Shown here: positions 36,301 through 45,200 of the stretch, one piece after another | Position numbering within the stretch: the stretch's first letter is position 1 | Layout of the letters: every line of letters begins with the position of its first letter | NCBI GenBank assembly: GCA_030248195.1 | Contig: JASAND010006800.1 | Location: 27,226 to 91,225, forward strand | Reading direction: 5' to 3' | DNA from: Trissonchulus latispiculum | Lineage: Eukaryota > Nematoda > Enoplea > Enoplida > Ironidae | Length of the DNA: 64,000 nucleotides | Position numbers and translations under genes: made by a program | The notes under the pieces: model-generated | Told to the model about the DNA's origin: nothing | What the model saw: the letters and a program-made list of their open reading frames with translations, nothing else | The model's database searches: none

Positions 36301-39300
36301 GTTCAAAAATGAAAGTCTTCAAAAGTGGTCATGTTTGGTATCAAATGAAAGCCCTTGGCGAGGCGATCAACTTTTGTCATTATGCCACACCCGAAAAGTG
36401 GCTCCATCGTCCTGTGGGCGGGTGCCCCACCCACAGTGGGTCAGCTGTGACTCAAAAATGAAAGTCTTCAAAAGTGGTCATGTTTGGTATCAAATGAAAG
36501 CCCTTGGCGATGCGATCAACTTTTGTCATTATGCCACACCCGAAAAGTGGCTCCATCGTCCTGTGGGCGGGTGCCCCACCCACGGTGGGTACGGTGTGGG
36601 TCAAAAATGAAAGTCTTCAAAAGTGGTCATGTTTGGTATCAAATGAAAGCCCTTGGCGAGGCGATCAACTTTTGTCATTATGCCACACCCGAAAAGTGGC
36701 TCCATCGTCCTGTGGGCGGGTGCCCCACCCACGGTGGGTACGGTGTGGGTCAAAAATGAAAGTCTTCAAAAGTGGTCATGTTTGGTATCAAATGAAAGCC
36801 CTTGGCGAGGCGATCAACTTTTGTCATTATGCCACACCCGAAAAGTGGCTCCATCGTCCTGTGGGCGGGTGCTCCACCCACAGTGGGTCCGGTGTGTGTC
36901 AAAAATGAAAGTCTTCAAATTTGATCATGTTTGGTATCAAATGAAAGCCCTTGGCGAGGCGATCAACTTTTGTCATTATGCCACCCACAAAAAGTGCCCT
37001 CACGGACCTGTGGGCGGGTGCCCCACCCACAGTGGGTCCCGTGTGGGTCAAAAATGAAAGTCTTCAAAAGTGGTCAAGTTTGGTATCAAATGAAAGCCCT
37101 TGGCAAGGCGATCAACTTTTGTCATTATGCCACCCACAAAAAGTGCGCTCACGGACCTGTGGGCGGGTGCCCCACCCACAGTGGGTCCGGTGTGGGTCAA
37201 AAATGAAATTCTTCAAAAGTGGTCAAGTTTGGTATCAAATGAAAGCCCTTGGCGAGGCGGTCAACTTTTGTCATTATACCACCTCCAAAAAGTGGCCCCA
37301 CCGATCTGTCGGCGGGTGCCCCACCCACAGTGGGTCCGGTGTGGGTCAAAAATGAAAGTCTTCAAAAGTGGTCAAGTTTGGTATCAAATGAAAGCCCTTG
37401 GCAAGGCGATCAACTTTTGTCATTATGCCACCCACAAAAAGTGCCCTCACGGACCTGTGGGCAGGTGCCCCACCCACAGTGGTCCGGTGTGGGTCAAAAA
37501 TGAAAGTCTTCAAAAGTGGTCAAGTTTGGTATCAAATGAAAGCCCTTGGCGAGGCGATCAACTTTTGTCATTATGCAACACCCGAAAAGTGGCTCCATCG
37601 TCCTGTGGGCGGGTGCCCCACCCACGGTGGGTCCGGTGTGGGTCAAAAATGAAAGTCTTCATAAGTGGTCAAGTTTGGTATCAAATGAAAGCCCTTGGCA
37701 AGGCGATCAACTTTTGTCATTATAGCACCCACGAAAAGTGGTTCCATCGCTCTGCGGAGAGGGTACATTCGTGTGTTGTCAAGCGTGTAAGTTCAAAAAC
37801 GCGAAAAATTGTCAACCTCTAAAATGAATGCGGCCAAGATTGTTTCATTACTTTAGCTAAAATGAATGTGGCAAAGATTGTTTCATTATATATATAGCTG
37901 GAGTGGAGGTAACAATACAAAATCCTTCAGGCTTGCTATATATAAGTTAAAACCCACCCATTATGGATGGTATCACACTCTGATACAATACCAAAAAATG
38001 AAATAGGACAAGTAGGAAAAATGCTCCTTGCAGTCGCATGAAAAAGTTAATATGAGCTATGATGGCCAACATTTAAGCGTGTCAAGGACAAGACTTAAAA
38101 TGTTTAATATGAGCCAGCATCTAAATATGTAGAGGACAAGATGTAAACGTCTAACATGAGCCGCTACGTTTCTCTTGGGCTCATATTGACGCAAATGAAA
38201 TGGCTAATATATTTTGTAGATACAAAGGCTTTCTTCAGATAGTCAAAAGGTTAGGATGGTTTGCATATGCAAGGATGGTAAGGCTGGATGAAATCTCACT
38301 AGGTAAGTATATATCGTCTGTGACAGTTCTAATTTTTATTTCCTTATTCAGGTTTATATTGATTGCTTTTGTTAATAATTTATATACATGTACATACGTA
38401 TAGTGAGATCTGAAGCAGCGTCGTAAAACAAACACATTTTTTGAAGTGAAGTTGAAAAATCTGGCAATTCTGATTTTTGCTAAACGTATACGCCAGTATT
38501 AATATTCAGTCTTTGCTGGCTAGGTTTAATAATGTCTGTTTAGAGGACACGTACCACAGGCGTAACCAAAGTGAGCGTCAATATGAGCCCAAGAGAAACG
38601 TAGCGGCTCATGTTAGACGTTTACATCTTGTCCTCTACATATTTAGATGCTGGCTCATATTAAACATTTTAAGTCTTGTCCTTGACACGCTTAAATGTTG
38701 GCCATCATAGCTCATATTAACTTTTTCATGCGACTGCAAGGAGCATTTTTGCCTACTTGTTTCTATCATACAGACAAGCCACAACCTTGATTTCGGAAAT
38801 ATTTTCAAAGAAATTTGGAAAAATATAATTTTTGAAATTTTCGTCTAAAATTTGCCAATGTTTTATTAGTTGTCTGAAATATAAACGGAGTAACATTCAG
38901 TGTATTTTGTTGTTTGGTGTGAGCATGGTTGGATAGCGGAAAGATTTTTATTACAGATCCTAAAGAGATGAGATGCTATTAACTCATGTGCTCTGTTGGC
39001 AAATTAAGCTGTATTGTGGCTGCCAGAGTTATTTTTGGTAGTTTGGTATTTTTGATAGGTAATGAATGATGAAGTAGAAGTTTTAACCGCTTACTACGTT
39101 ATTGGATTTTGCTACTCTTTCACATAATTTGTTTGTTAAAGGATTCAAGAAGTAGCAATGTTGCTGTCCAGGATTATTTGACTGATTTGAAGACGAGGAT
39201 TAATCCTACAAATTTGGCCAAGTTCCTGGATCGTTTTCTGCGGTAGGTGGTTTTATACATTTCTGGGATTTTGGAGGTTTTCGCGTCCACAACAGACAGA

Positions 39301-41679
39301 CTGTGTTGCCTGTCTCAGCTTATACAATTTCTTAAGTATTTTTTCTACACGACGTGTAATATTTTTCCTGATCGGTTGGTATTTTGACCGAGGTGCTCGA
39401 AATTTCATAAAACCAACCTAAATTCCCGCTAAGGTTCTTGCCATTTTCCTCTTAAGGTGGTGATTCCTTTTGGGCACATATTGTTATTTGGCGGCGTAAA
39501 CCAAGTTGAAATTTGATGAAACTTTCCGAAATAAGTTCTTTTAGCGTTCTAACACCCTCCGCGCAATCCCGATTCAAAAACTCGAGATTTCCGGTCAGAG
39601 TGGTTTTTCCCAATTTCTGAACGTTTGGCAGCTGCTATGCAGTTATGACTATATTCATTCGAAAGATCTCATTGAGCTTCACATTTTTGCTTTTTAAAGC
39701 AAGTTTCTAGCTTTTCTCTACCGTGGGATATAGCCGATTTTCTTGTTTTGGCGTCGAAAACTTGTCATTTTTGCAGAAATCAAATAATCCAACATTTCTT
39801 CAACTACGCAAGCCGTAAAATGTAACTAAGGGCGTCGATCTGAAGGTCTCACAGGGACAAATTATCCGACGCATGGTCGTCTTCCAACTGCTGTCCTGTA
39901 GGCTGCTATCATAAAAATGTAGTTTTTGCAAAAACACGACCAATTTTTTTTCTAAGATTGTGGAGCATAAACCATGCAAGCTGGAGGGCTGCTACTGAAC
40001 AAATGTGTTCTGCACAAATATACCCAGGGACGATTTTTTAGTTTCCCCGATTGCTGCTTTCTAGCTAAAGTAATCGCTTGACAAATTTGGAAAAAGTAGG
40101 CAAAATGCAGGTTACGCACACATTTCAGCTTATTTCTCTATAACGAAGAGCGATTTCATAATAAATAAAAAATCGTCCCCAGCTATTTGGTGGAGGTATC
40201 GAATGATATTATAACCGATGTCTCGCGAAAAAATTTACTTTAGTCTGCAAAAATTCTGGAAAATTATACTTCTTCTAAAATCTGTTAAAATTATTTTAAA
40301 AGGCAAACATTAGTTTCGTGCCATGCATTAAAAAGAAAAAATATCAAGCTACATTTTGATATAAAAATGGCTTCTTAACTCCAAGTAATGAATGAGTAAT
40401 AATGGTGCAAACTTTATGTGACCAAAGGGAATCACCACCTTAAATATATTGTTTTGCCATTTTAGGCGAACCGATCTGTCGTCCACTTTGGCAACTAAAC
40501 TAAAGTGAGTTTTGTACATAGATTCATCCAGTCCTTGTAGCCATCGTTCTTATATACGTACTTCTTTTTAGAACCATCAGCCTTTATTTTGCTTTTCGTC
40601 TAGTGATGATTCTTGCTTCCACTACACCTCGTCCGAAATTAGAATATACAGAAAAACAATATTCGTTTAAAATTTAATTTTTGAATTTTAGTTTTATGTT
40701 AAAATTCAAAATTATTTAAGGTTTAGATTTCCTGAGTTCAAGATTTCCTCTACCAATTTAGACTTGATTTGAGTTTTTCGTACCCAAACATTTTCAGGAG
40801 ATTCTTCTTCCTGGGAAAACTGAGCGTGTAGGACCTGCGCTGAGACAGTACTTTTACTAAACTTTTAAATGTTTTATTTCTTTAATATTCTTGCCGTTTA
40901 TTTGAAGAATTTAGAATTTAGATTCAATCCACCAGAAATCTGAAAAGTTTGACTTTTATTGATTTCAGCCATGATTTCTTTTCTATGTTTGCTCTTGACC
41001 TGTTTAGGGTGGACGCTCTGTTGGTTGTTGGGTCACGTGCCTCTCATTTGCATACGGTTCAGACCATGTCCAAATCCATGAACACTAATAATTCCAGTCT
41101 GTTGATTGTGGACGAATGTGGAGATGTGATATCTGAGGCGGTATGCTCGTATAAGGATCTTTTTAAAATTACTGAAACTCACTTCTATGGTGTTCTCAAA
41201 ACTAATACACGCATATATGTAGTTTTTATTTGTTGCTGAATGCTTTTAGTGCTTCGGTCGTGCAGTCTCCTAATGAGCGGTTCACACGCGTCTCTAAGTT
41301 ACAACAGACTGTTCACGTGATATTATTCGGTTTTCAGAGGTTTAGCAAGTTGGTTGCTTTATTTTAGCCATCAAAACTTGCTCGAGCTCTCATATTGTTT
41401 TGCAAAGGCTGTGGAGTCTGTAAGTAAAACTTTTGTCCTACTTGTCGTTTTTAATTTCTTTCATCAATATGTATTTGTTAATTATAAGATTTAGCACGAA
41501 TTATATTCTTTTCTTTGGTCCATTTTCCACGTTTGTTGTTGTATTTTTGCGGAATTGCTTCAGTGAGCGGAGTGGGAATTCCAGGGATGGAGCGTCAGCG
41601 GACCCTCTCTGGTTCCATGGAAGAGGCTGATCGTCCCTTCCAGTCCATGCCTCATCCCCAGCGGCGTAGTCATCACTGA
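18268..41679 (+). CDS. NDRG: NDRG-family protein gene, 11 exons found, 5' end missing
   Basis: NDRG proteins are alpha/beta-hydrolase-fold, non-enzymatic cytoplasmic proteins tied to stress, differentiation and trafficking. Exons: 18268-18331, 18531-18648, 20046-20108, 29781-29841, 30206-30292, 33588-33662, 39142-39242, 40466-40504, 41008-41140, 41368-41419, 41564-41679. They total 909 nt with every phase compatible, ending in TGA at 41677-41679. Family landmarks appear in order: LTCHDLGTNH (oxyanion/HD-G-N region), CVPGQED, the pseudo-nucleophile elbow AMGDGAGAN, NPTNLAKFLDRFLRRTDL, VDALLVVGSRA, the PSKLARAL helix, and a tail with RQRTLSGS. The elbow has no Ser/Cys nucleophile flanked as in active hydrolases, which is normal for NDRG. 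The first exon found begins GNLEERHGKTV, so the initiator Met and N-terminal strands lie upstream and were not located. No AATAAA was noticed in the few hundred bases after the stop. Family assignment is from recalled motifs, not a search. Confidence 0.9.
18531..18648 (+). CDS. NDRG: NDRG exon B
   Basis: Acceptor TTTTAG ends at 18530; donor GTTAGT begins at 18649. It encodes SWFPFISHPSM, then FLHVCVPGQED and NAPNYPQ, matching the family's VDAPGQ-containing segment. A competing donor GTAATT at 18653 would break the phase into exon C, so 18648 is preferred. Confidence 0.88.
19140..19375 (+). mobile_element. tRNA-like SINE candidate in an NDRG intron
   Basis: A strong B box, ggttcgaatcc (19256-19266), has an A-box-like agctcatatgg about 105 bp upstream, a wider gap than in tRNAs. 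Downstream, ccccttgagcaagaa resembles the conserved GAGCAAG body motif of several animal SINEs. Boundaries and family are unproven. Confidence 0.5.
20046..20108 (+). CDS. NDRG: NDRG exon C
   Basis: Acceptor TTTAG, donor GTGGGT at 20109. It encodes EEFPTLTQIGEGLSLVLDSL, the helix before the pseudo-nucleophile elbow (family: YPSMDQLAEMLPGVL). Its phase joins exon B through a Glu codon and exon D through a Gly codon. Confidence 0.87.
20553..21265 (+). mobile_element. TAGTCAGG-family Tc1/mariner-like MITE, truncated copy
   Basis: Starts TA|TAGTCAGGGGGGG and parallels the full copy at 22358-23440 for about 700 bp (for example gcaagcctccaactttt, gctagaagcttcaaaaatgc). It then stops at a gctctagtggac block where a LINE fragment takes over. 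Very high similarity between the copies suggests recent activity. Confidence 0.85.
21285..21890 (-). pseudogene. LINE 5' end fragment with endonuclease N-terminus
   Basis: The - strand ORF at 21778-21383 encodes FGFWNVRTLCGSGKPELLA, VISEARWTDSGE and FFSGGTSHNHGVAF, an APE-type LINE endonuclease. After a stop, the frame continues with VYAPTD then DSFYTDL to about 21300. Upstream, 21790-21890 is GC-rich 5' UTR. The rest of the element is missing. The family is the same type as the LINE at 1-1870 but only distantly similar in protein. Confidence 0.82.
21896..22010 (+). mobile_element. TAGTCAAGCGGG-family fragment (left end)
   Basis: tcaagcgggaaaaatctcaa and the following cagatttttggccagaact match the left end of the element at 31133-33251. 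Only about 110 bp remains. Confidence 0.7.
22358..23440 (+). mobile_element. TAGTCAGG-family MITE, complete copy, TA TSD
   Basis: Left TAGTCAGGGGGGGAAAAACA and right TGTTTTTACCCCCTCTGACTG form imperfect TIRs with TA on each side (22356-22357, 23441-23442). The interior has several direct and inverted copies of ggggaaaaaacatgg. No transposase ORF. Tc1/mariner-like by TIR and TSD. Confidence 0.88.
23775..24727. mobile_element. Candidate DNA transposon with GGCGTAGATA ends
   Basis: Left taggcgtagataaggggggc and right ctatctacgcc are short TIRs about 0.95 kb apart. G/C-rich subterminal blocks such as gcgcccccgggcggtcgcac lie inside. The target duplication is unclear (TATA-rich flanks). No transposase. 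Confidence 0.6.
24748..25545. mobile_element. ACAAGTA-family fold-back element, 798 bp
   Basis: Ends acaagtaataaaaatgctc and its inverse. Arms of about 190 bp (24748-24945 and 25363-25545) share tgggtggtggtgaggttgta, aggactaggttgtgggcg and cagcttcgccgag in inverted order. The unrelated AT-rich centre has no gene. Confidence 0.88.
25640..26960. repeat. Tandem array D, about 145 bp monomer
   Basis: The block acca(c/t)tggtcacttccct recurs at about 25787, 25931, 26075, 26219, 26364, 26512, 26648 and 26798 (spacings 136-150), each with tttcggcaatatgcccattg and a gtagtcgatttacta block. Each unit contains the palindrome tgaccactggtca. The diverged copy at 26960-27060 links it to the motif at 35905-35960. 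Confidence 0.92.
27060..27680. other. Intronic DNA, nothing recognised
   Basis: An inverted pair, taggggcgctatcgcgccccta, is near 27495-27518. No gene or TE ends identified. Confidence 0.4.
27698..27980. mobile_element. 283-bp retroposed-looking insert with 18-bp TSD
   Basis: ttagaaactaacttgctt occurs at 27680-27697 and again at 27981-27998, a perfect 18-bp direct repeat around a hairpin-rich insert. Stems include ggttttgataaaacc, ccagggaatagttctccctgg and aaggctacgcctt. A long TSD suggests LINE-driven retroposition of a structured RNA or SINE. The source was not recognised and no clear Pol III boxes were seen. Confidence 0.6.
28000..29447. other. Unique-looking intron sequence
   Basis: 1.4 kb of AT-rich DNA without detected repeats or coding exons inside the 9.7 kb NDRG intron. 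Confidence 0.5.
29448..29688. mobile_element. Short MITE with CAGGGTATTTTT ends
   Basis: Left cagggtattttttaggga and right aaaaataccctg are inverted over about 12 bp, 241 bp apart and just upstream of NDRG exon D. TSD not clear. Confidence 0.65.
29781..29841 (+). CDS. NDRG: NDRG exon D (pseudo-nucleophile elbow)
   Basis: Acceptor TTGCAG, donor GTGAGT. It encodes IRAVVAMGDGAGANIVCRFA, the signature elbow of NDRG proteins. It lies 9672 bp from exon C, the largest intron in the gene and full of mobile elements. Confidence 0.9.
30206..30292 (+). CDS. NDRG: NDRG exon E
   Basis: Acceptor TTTCAG, donor GTAAGC, 87 bp, phase 0 on both sides. It encodes HPQRCMGVILIHCTS then AGVLEYIKDK. This matches the family's strand and helix around (V)xGLVLINxxxxxxGWxxW, though the usual aromatic residues are absent. 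Confidence 0.85.
31133..33251. mobile_element. TAGTCAAGCGGG-family Tc1/mariner-like element, TA TSD
   Basis: Inverted ends TAGTCAAGCGGGAAAAACCC and its complement are flanked by TA (31131-31132, 33252-33253). Multiple internal cgggaaaaaccca-like motifs lie in both orientations (31305-31350, 32836-32880, 33200-33245). A TTAA family Y element is nested at 31558-32565. No transposase ORF was recognised. Confidence 0.87.
31558..32565. mobile_element. TTAA-flanked element, family Y, 1008 bp
   Basis: TTAA at 31554-31557 and 32566-32569. Ends are GGTGCTGGTATCGTTTTG and CGATACCAGCACC. It is nested inside the TAGTCAAGCGGG element, so it is the younger insertion. Similar throughout to 9086-11071 minus the nested X element. 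Confidence 0.88.
33588..33662 (+). CDS. NDRG: NDRG exon F
   Basis: Acceptor TTTTACAG, donor GTAAGA, 75 bp in phase 0. It encodes VIHHRLSTQGMNKVAWDYL then ITHKFG, the cap-domain helix. The ending resembles the invertebrate cap motif xxYLxxHxFG. Confidence 0.83.
33663..35900. other. NDRG intron 6, left part
   Basis: Mostly AT-rich with no exon found. 35255-35325 (actagtgataggcacttgcg, then gcggatatccg-type repeats) resembles a hAT MITE end, but no partner end was seen. 35400-35900 has paired runs typical of decayed repeats. Confidence 0.4.
35905..37790. repeat. Tandem array E, 148-149 bp monomer, 12 units, with linked lead-in
   Basis: aaaaatgaaagtcttcaaaa recurs at about 148-149 bp spacing from 36008 to 37646, giving 12 units that are nearly identical in the first half and slightly diverged in the second. 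Each unit holds caaatgaaagcccttggc and gatcaacttttgtcatta. Because the period is not a multiple of 3 and the strand has few stops, overlapping ORFs of about 134 aa appear in all frames; these are not genes. The lead-in at 35905-35985 resembles a diverged unit of array D. Confidence 0.95.
38008..38760. mobile_element. ACAAGTA-family fold-back element, 753 bp
   Basis: Ends acaagtaggaaaaatgctcc and the inverse ggagcatttttgcctacttg. Arms 38008-38195 and 38573-38760 are near-perfect inverted copies (for example gagccgctacgtttctcttg). The same family as 24748-25545 by termini and the gcatgaaaaagttaatatg block. Its arms differ internally. Confidence 0.9.
39142..39242 (+). CDS. NDRG: NDRG exon G
   Basis: Acceptor TTAAAG (weak but T-rich upstream), donor GTAGGT. 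It encodes SNVAVQDYLTDLKTRINP then TNLAKFLDRFLR. This matches the family's NPxNLxxFxxAYxxRxDL helix when joined to exon H. Confidence 0.86.
39456..40439. mobile_element. TTAA-flanked element, family X, 984 bp, in intron 7
   Basis: TTAA at 39452-39455 and 40440-40443. Inverted ends GGTGGTGATTCCTTTTGG and CCAAAGGGAATCACCACC. It lies opposite in orientation to the copy at 9926-10909 and has the same length. It accounts for most of the 1223-bp intron between NDRG exons G and H. Confidence 0.92.
40466..40504 (+). CDS. NDRG: NDRG exon H (39 bp microexon)
   Basis: Acceptor TTTTAG, donor GTGAGT. It encodes RRTDLSSTLATKL, completing the RRDL motif across the exon G junction. The small size with correct phase at both ends supports it. 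Confidence 0.82.
41008..41140 (+). CDS. NDRG: NDRG exon I
   Basis: Acceptor TGTTTAG, donor GTATGC. It encodes VDALLVVGSRASHLHTVQTM, SKSMNTNNSSLLIVDECGDV and ISEA. This corresponds to the family's CPVLLVVGDxxPHxDAV strand and helix and the following CG strand. Confidence 0.9.
41368..41419 (+). CDS. NDRG: NDRG exon J
   Basis: Acceptor TTTTAG, donor GTAAGT. It encodes PSKLARALILFCKGCGV, the terminal helix equivalent to PxKLxEAFxxFxQGxGY. It ends one base into a Leu codon. Confidence 0.87.
41564..41679 (+). CDS. NDRG: NDRG terminal exon K with phospho-motif tail
   Basis: Acceptor GCTTCAG, stop TGA at 41677-41679. It encodes SGVGIPGMERQRTLSGSMEE and a short basic/His end. RQRTLS fits the RxRxxS/T consensus of SGK/Akt kinases, which phosphorylate the tails of vertebrate NDRG1 and NDRG2. 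Phosphorylation here is inferred, not shown. Confidence 0.87.
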
Positions 41680-42216
41680 GAACTAACTACAATGTGTTTG
41701 TCAACGTTCTTTGCCGAATTTTTTGTCGTTACTCGTCAGTGTATACGGTTGGTGTTGTAGAAAGTGTAATTTATATGGATGGTTGTTGAGTTGTCGAATT
41801 CTGCGTGTGTGCAGTTTTTGCCCAGTTTTGGTTACTCGGTTTGGGATTGTATTGTCGGTGTCTCGGGTGGATTTTATTTCACCTACCTTTTGCCCATCTG
41901 TATATATATATATATATATTTTTGTGTTAGTTGGTTGTTTTTAGTATTGGTTTGTCAACTTGTGATGTTCTTAAGCGTTCCATGTCACTTTTGTTTCTGG
42001 AATTAATTTCTGTGTCATGCATGAGCTAGGCTTGACGGATTTGAAATTGTATCACTGGTTCTCAAGATAAAGTGGGAACTTGCTTAGATCACTGTGAACT
42101 TTGACTGTCTTCGGCTTCCTAACTACAGGTGTATGCAGGTGCAGGTAATTTATTATTTTTTCATTCAAAGCAACAATTTTTGAACTAGTACAGTTGTTCA
42201 GTGAATTAGCTATCTA

Positions 42217-42292
<76 letters not shown>

Positions 42293-45200
42293 TGGCATTT
42301 TTTAGTGGGGGGGACCTCCACTTTTCGGTTTCCCCTCCACTTTTCGTAGCCCCCCCCCCACTTTTCGGCAAGCCCCCACCCATTTTTTGGGGGTCGCCCA
42401 AAACTGTATAATGTTTTCACCTTAAAAATGCTAATTTTTCGCCAAAAATTTAGATATATTTATACCTTGGGCTCGCCCCCCCCACTTTTCGGAAGCCCCC
42501 CCCCCATTACCCCACCCCCAATCAAAACCCTAACAAAATGCCAGTAAGCTGTATTGAGCTGGTCTGCTAACGGTTAGCATATCGATACCTTACTGTATCT
42601 CACAATATTGCCAGTATTAAGGGCTTTAATCTCAGTTTATGTTCTTTCTGTTGCTGCTGCGTGGTTACTGGTTAAGGCCAAAACAAAGGACGTATATGGA
42701 TCAATCAATGTATACACAAAGCTTTGGTTTGGACCATACTAGTCATTTCGTGCTTTCTAAGGCCCGTGTTAAACATCCAAAACTAGGCTAAGTCACTCTC
42801 TAATCCGGCTTAAATCAAAGTGTTAAATATGGGTAAGGCAAGCTTGGTTAGCGACTCTATTCTGGTTTGTCTTTCATAAACGTTGGCTCCAGGAAGCAAA
42901 AAACAACGTTTGTGTGGCTGAATGGATCAATAACAATATCTTGTCATTTTACTATCGATTTGGTTGCTCCAGTAGTATATGTGTACAGTGTACATTCATG
43001 GACTTTTTGTTAACAGTCATTTAGTGCCTAAGATTTTTGTTGTTGTTATTTAAGTACTAATGCTATGCTAAATTATAATTTATTTTCTTAACAAAATTGG
43101 CTATTTTCCACAGCGAAAAAGTTGCATTCTTTTACTTCCAACATTTCATACTTCATATTATTCTGTCATAACACTGTACGAGCTTTAATGTATTTTATTC
43201 GGTTGGCTTAGTCTAGTCAAACATTATATTGTATTCAATATTTATTTTTGTTTTATTTCGTACATACAATATTTGTTTACCTCGGTGATTTGCCCCTTTC
43301 TTGACTGGAGTGTTGGTGCATTTACTTGAATTGGGACATATTTATTTGTTATTTGTACGTTGGTTTCAAGGTTTTAGAATGCTTACATAATAATGTTGCT
43401 CATATTTTCAAGAAATGATTGGTTCGAATCAAAAATATTATCACTACTGTCAGTCGTTGATGAACTAGCCCTTTCTGGTTGGAAGTCTCAAAAACTAGTA
43501 GGGTAATTTTAAAATTGAGGGCGCTCCAAGGGGGGCATCCCCTTGCCAAGCGGTAAATTCATGTTAAGTTAGTATAAACGTTAACGGTGTCGCCAGAATT
43601 TAGTAGGCCGCGTGAAATCTACGTACTTAATTTTCATTTCACTCTCGAGATGCATGCGCATAATTACTCATGACTTTTCACGGGCTAGCACCCTGAGTGA
43701 CTATTCATAGAGTATCAGGATTTTACTTTTTTCTCGGTTTTGGCTCGCCAGAAAATGTGAGATTCAGGTTTCAGTTGCTTTAAATAGTTGAATCTTTGTG
43801 ATCATTTTTTGTTCTCTTTCCTTGTTGCATGCAGATTGCCAGTGTAATTATTTGTTCAGCTGCGAATGCCATTCGTCATAATGTTTGTTAAGTGCTCACT
43901 CTGTAGATAGATGCTATATCTGTCGCACCAAGTATATATAATTGTTAATGGTCTGGGTGGATATAGTAGTATCATTTGTGTATGTACGTGATGGCAGTAT
44001 GCACGTTACGAATTTTGTTTTTCTTGTTTTTCCAATTTTTTGGCAATAATTGGCCCTATGATAGAGAAAGCCAACCGAATTCTGGAGATAGCGATAGAGC
44101 GACCGCACTGGGTTATGAGTTCGAGTCATGGTTTGGAGGGCGGGTTGAACCCTCCTCTCTAAACACTCGTAGACCTAAGGTCCCGTATATGTAAACTGTG
44201 CTTATATATTGAAATATTCATGTTTTAGTTTACTTTACTTGTGCTGATTTCTTAATAATCCTGTATTGAGATTTATTTGAAAAGCTACATAGGTCTGTGC
44301 GTACTTAAATTACGTACGTCTATATGTTTGATACTACTAGATCTGACGTGTTTTTTCTGGCTATGTATGGTGTTTCTATCCTTAGTGTCAGCTTTACATT
44401 TCATTAGTTTGTAGTTCATTAATAAACGAACGAGCTGTTCAATTAAGAATATAGTTGGGGCACAATTGGGTATGGTATGGGTGTGGTTAACACAGGTAAT
44501 TTTAGCGGTGGCCCTTACGATCGTGACCACAAGCCTTTGACAGCAACGACCACAAATTTGCCATTTTTTCCTTTCACGTCTTCTCAGTTTTTGTACCTCC
44601 TTATCATTGGGATAGCCAATCAAGCTGGCAGAAATGTTCTATTTTTCAAAAACAATTTGCAATTAAACATTTTCTCAACTCGATGTAGTGAGTGAGTGAG
44701 TTTTGGAGTGTTTATTTCAAAACAGGGCAGAACTCGTTTAGAAACCATTCACCATTGTAAATAATTTATGTAATACTAGTTTACTTGCGCTGTTTTTGGT
44801 TGGTTTCTTTTAGTCTAATTCGTAAAAATTGCAGAACGGGGGGGGGAGCCTGCATCTTTGCAGGCTTCTGTTGCTACGAGACGACCTGCTTAACCACCGG
44901 CCAGGATTAATACTCTGGGACTCGATTTTTTGCACAACCCAAGCGAAGTTGCTAAAAAACAATAGGCATGGAGAATGAATATTGCAAATTATTGAAAATT
45001 ATGAACAAGTATTCCGAATAAAAAATTGTTAATAAAATATTCTAAAATAAATATGACCTCATGTTCAATAGTAAGCAGACTAACTGCCCTGAACGTAACG
45101 CAGACACCAGGCCATCCAGAAAGAGGGAATGTACTTTCCTGCATGCTGGCCAGAAACACGAATCCACTTTGCTAAATCTCCGAACTTTTGACTATATTCA

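Noticed and set aside
36012..37822. Long overlapping ORFs (up to 240 codons) as a repeat-protein gene
   Set aside because: They are translations of 148-149 bp tandem units in rotating frames, with no start context, splice signals or domain. The period is not a multiple of three.
44060..44150. tRNA gene near 44100
   Set aside because: A gagttcgagtc B-box-like word exists but no acceptor stem or full cloverleaf could be formed.
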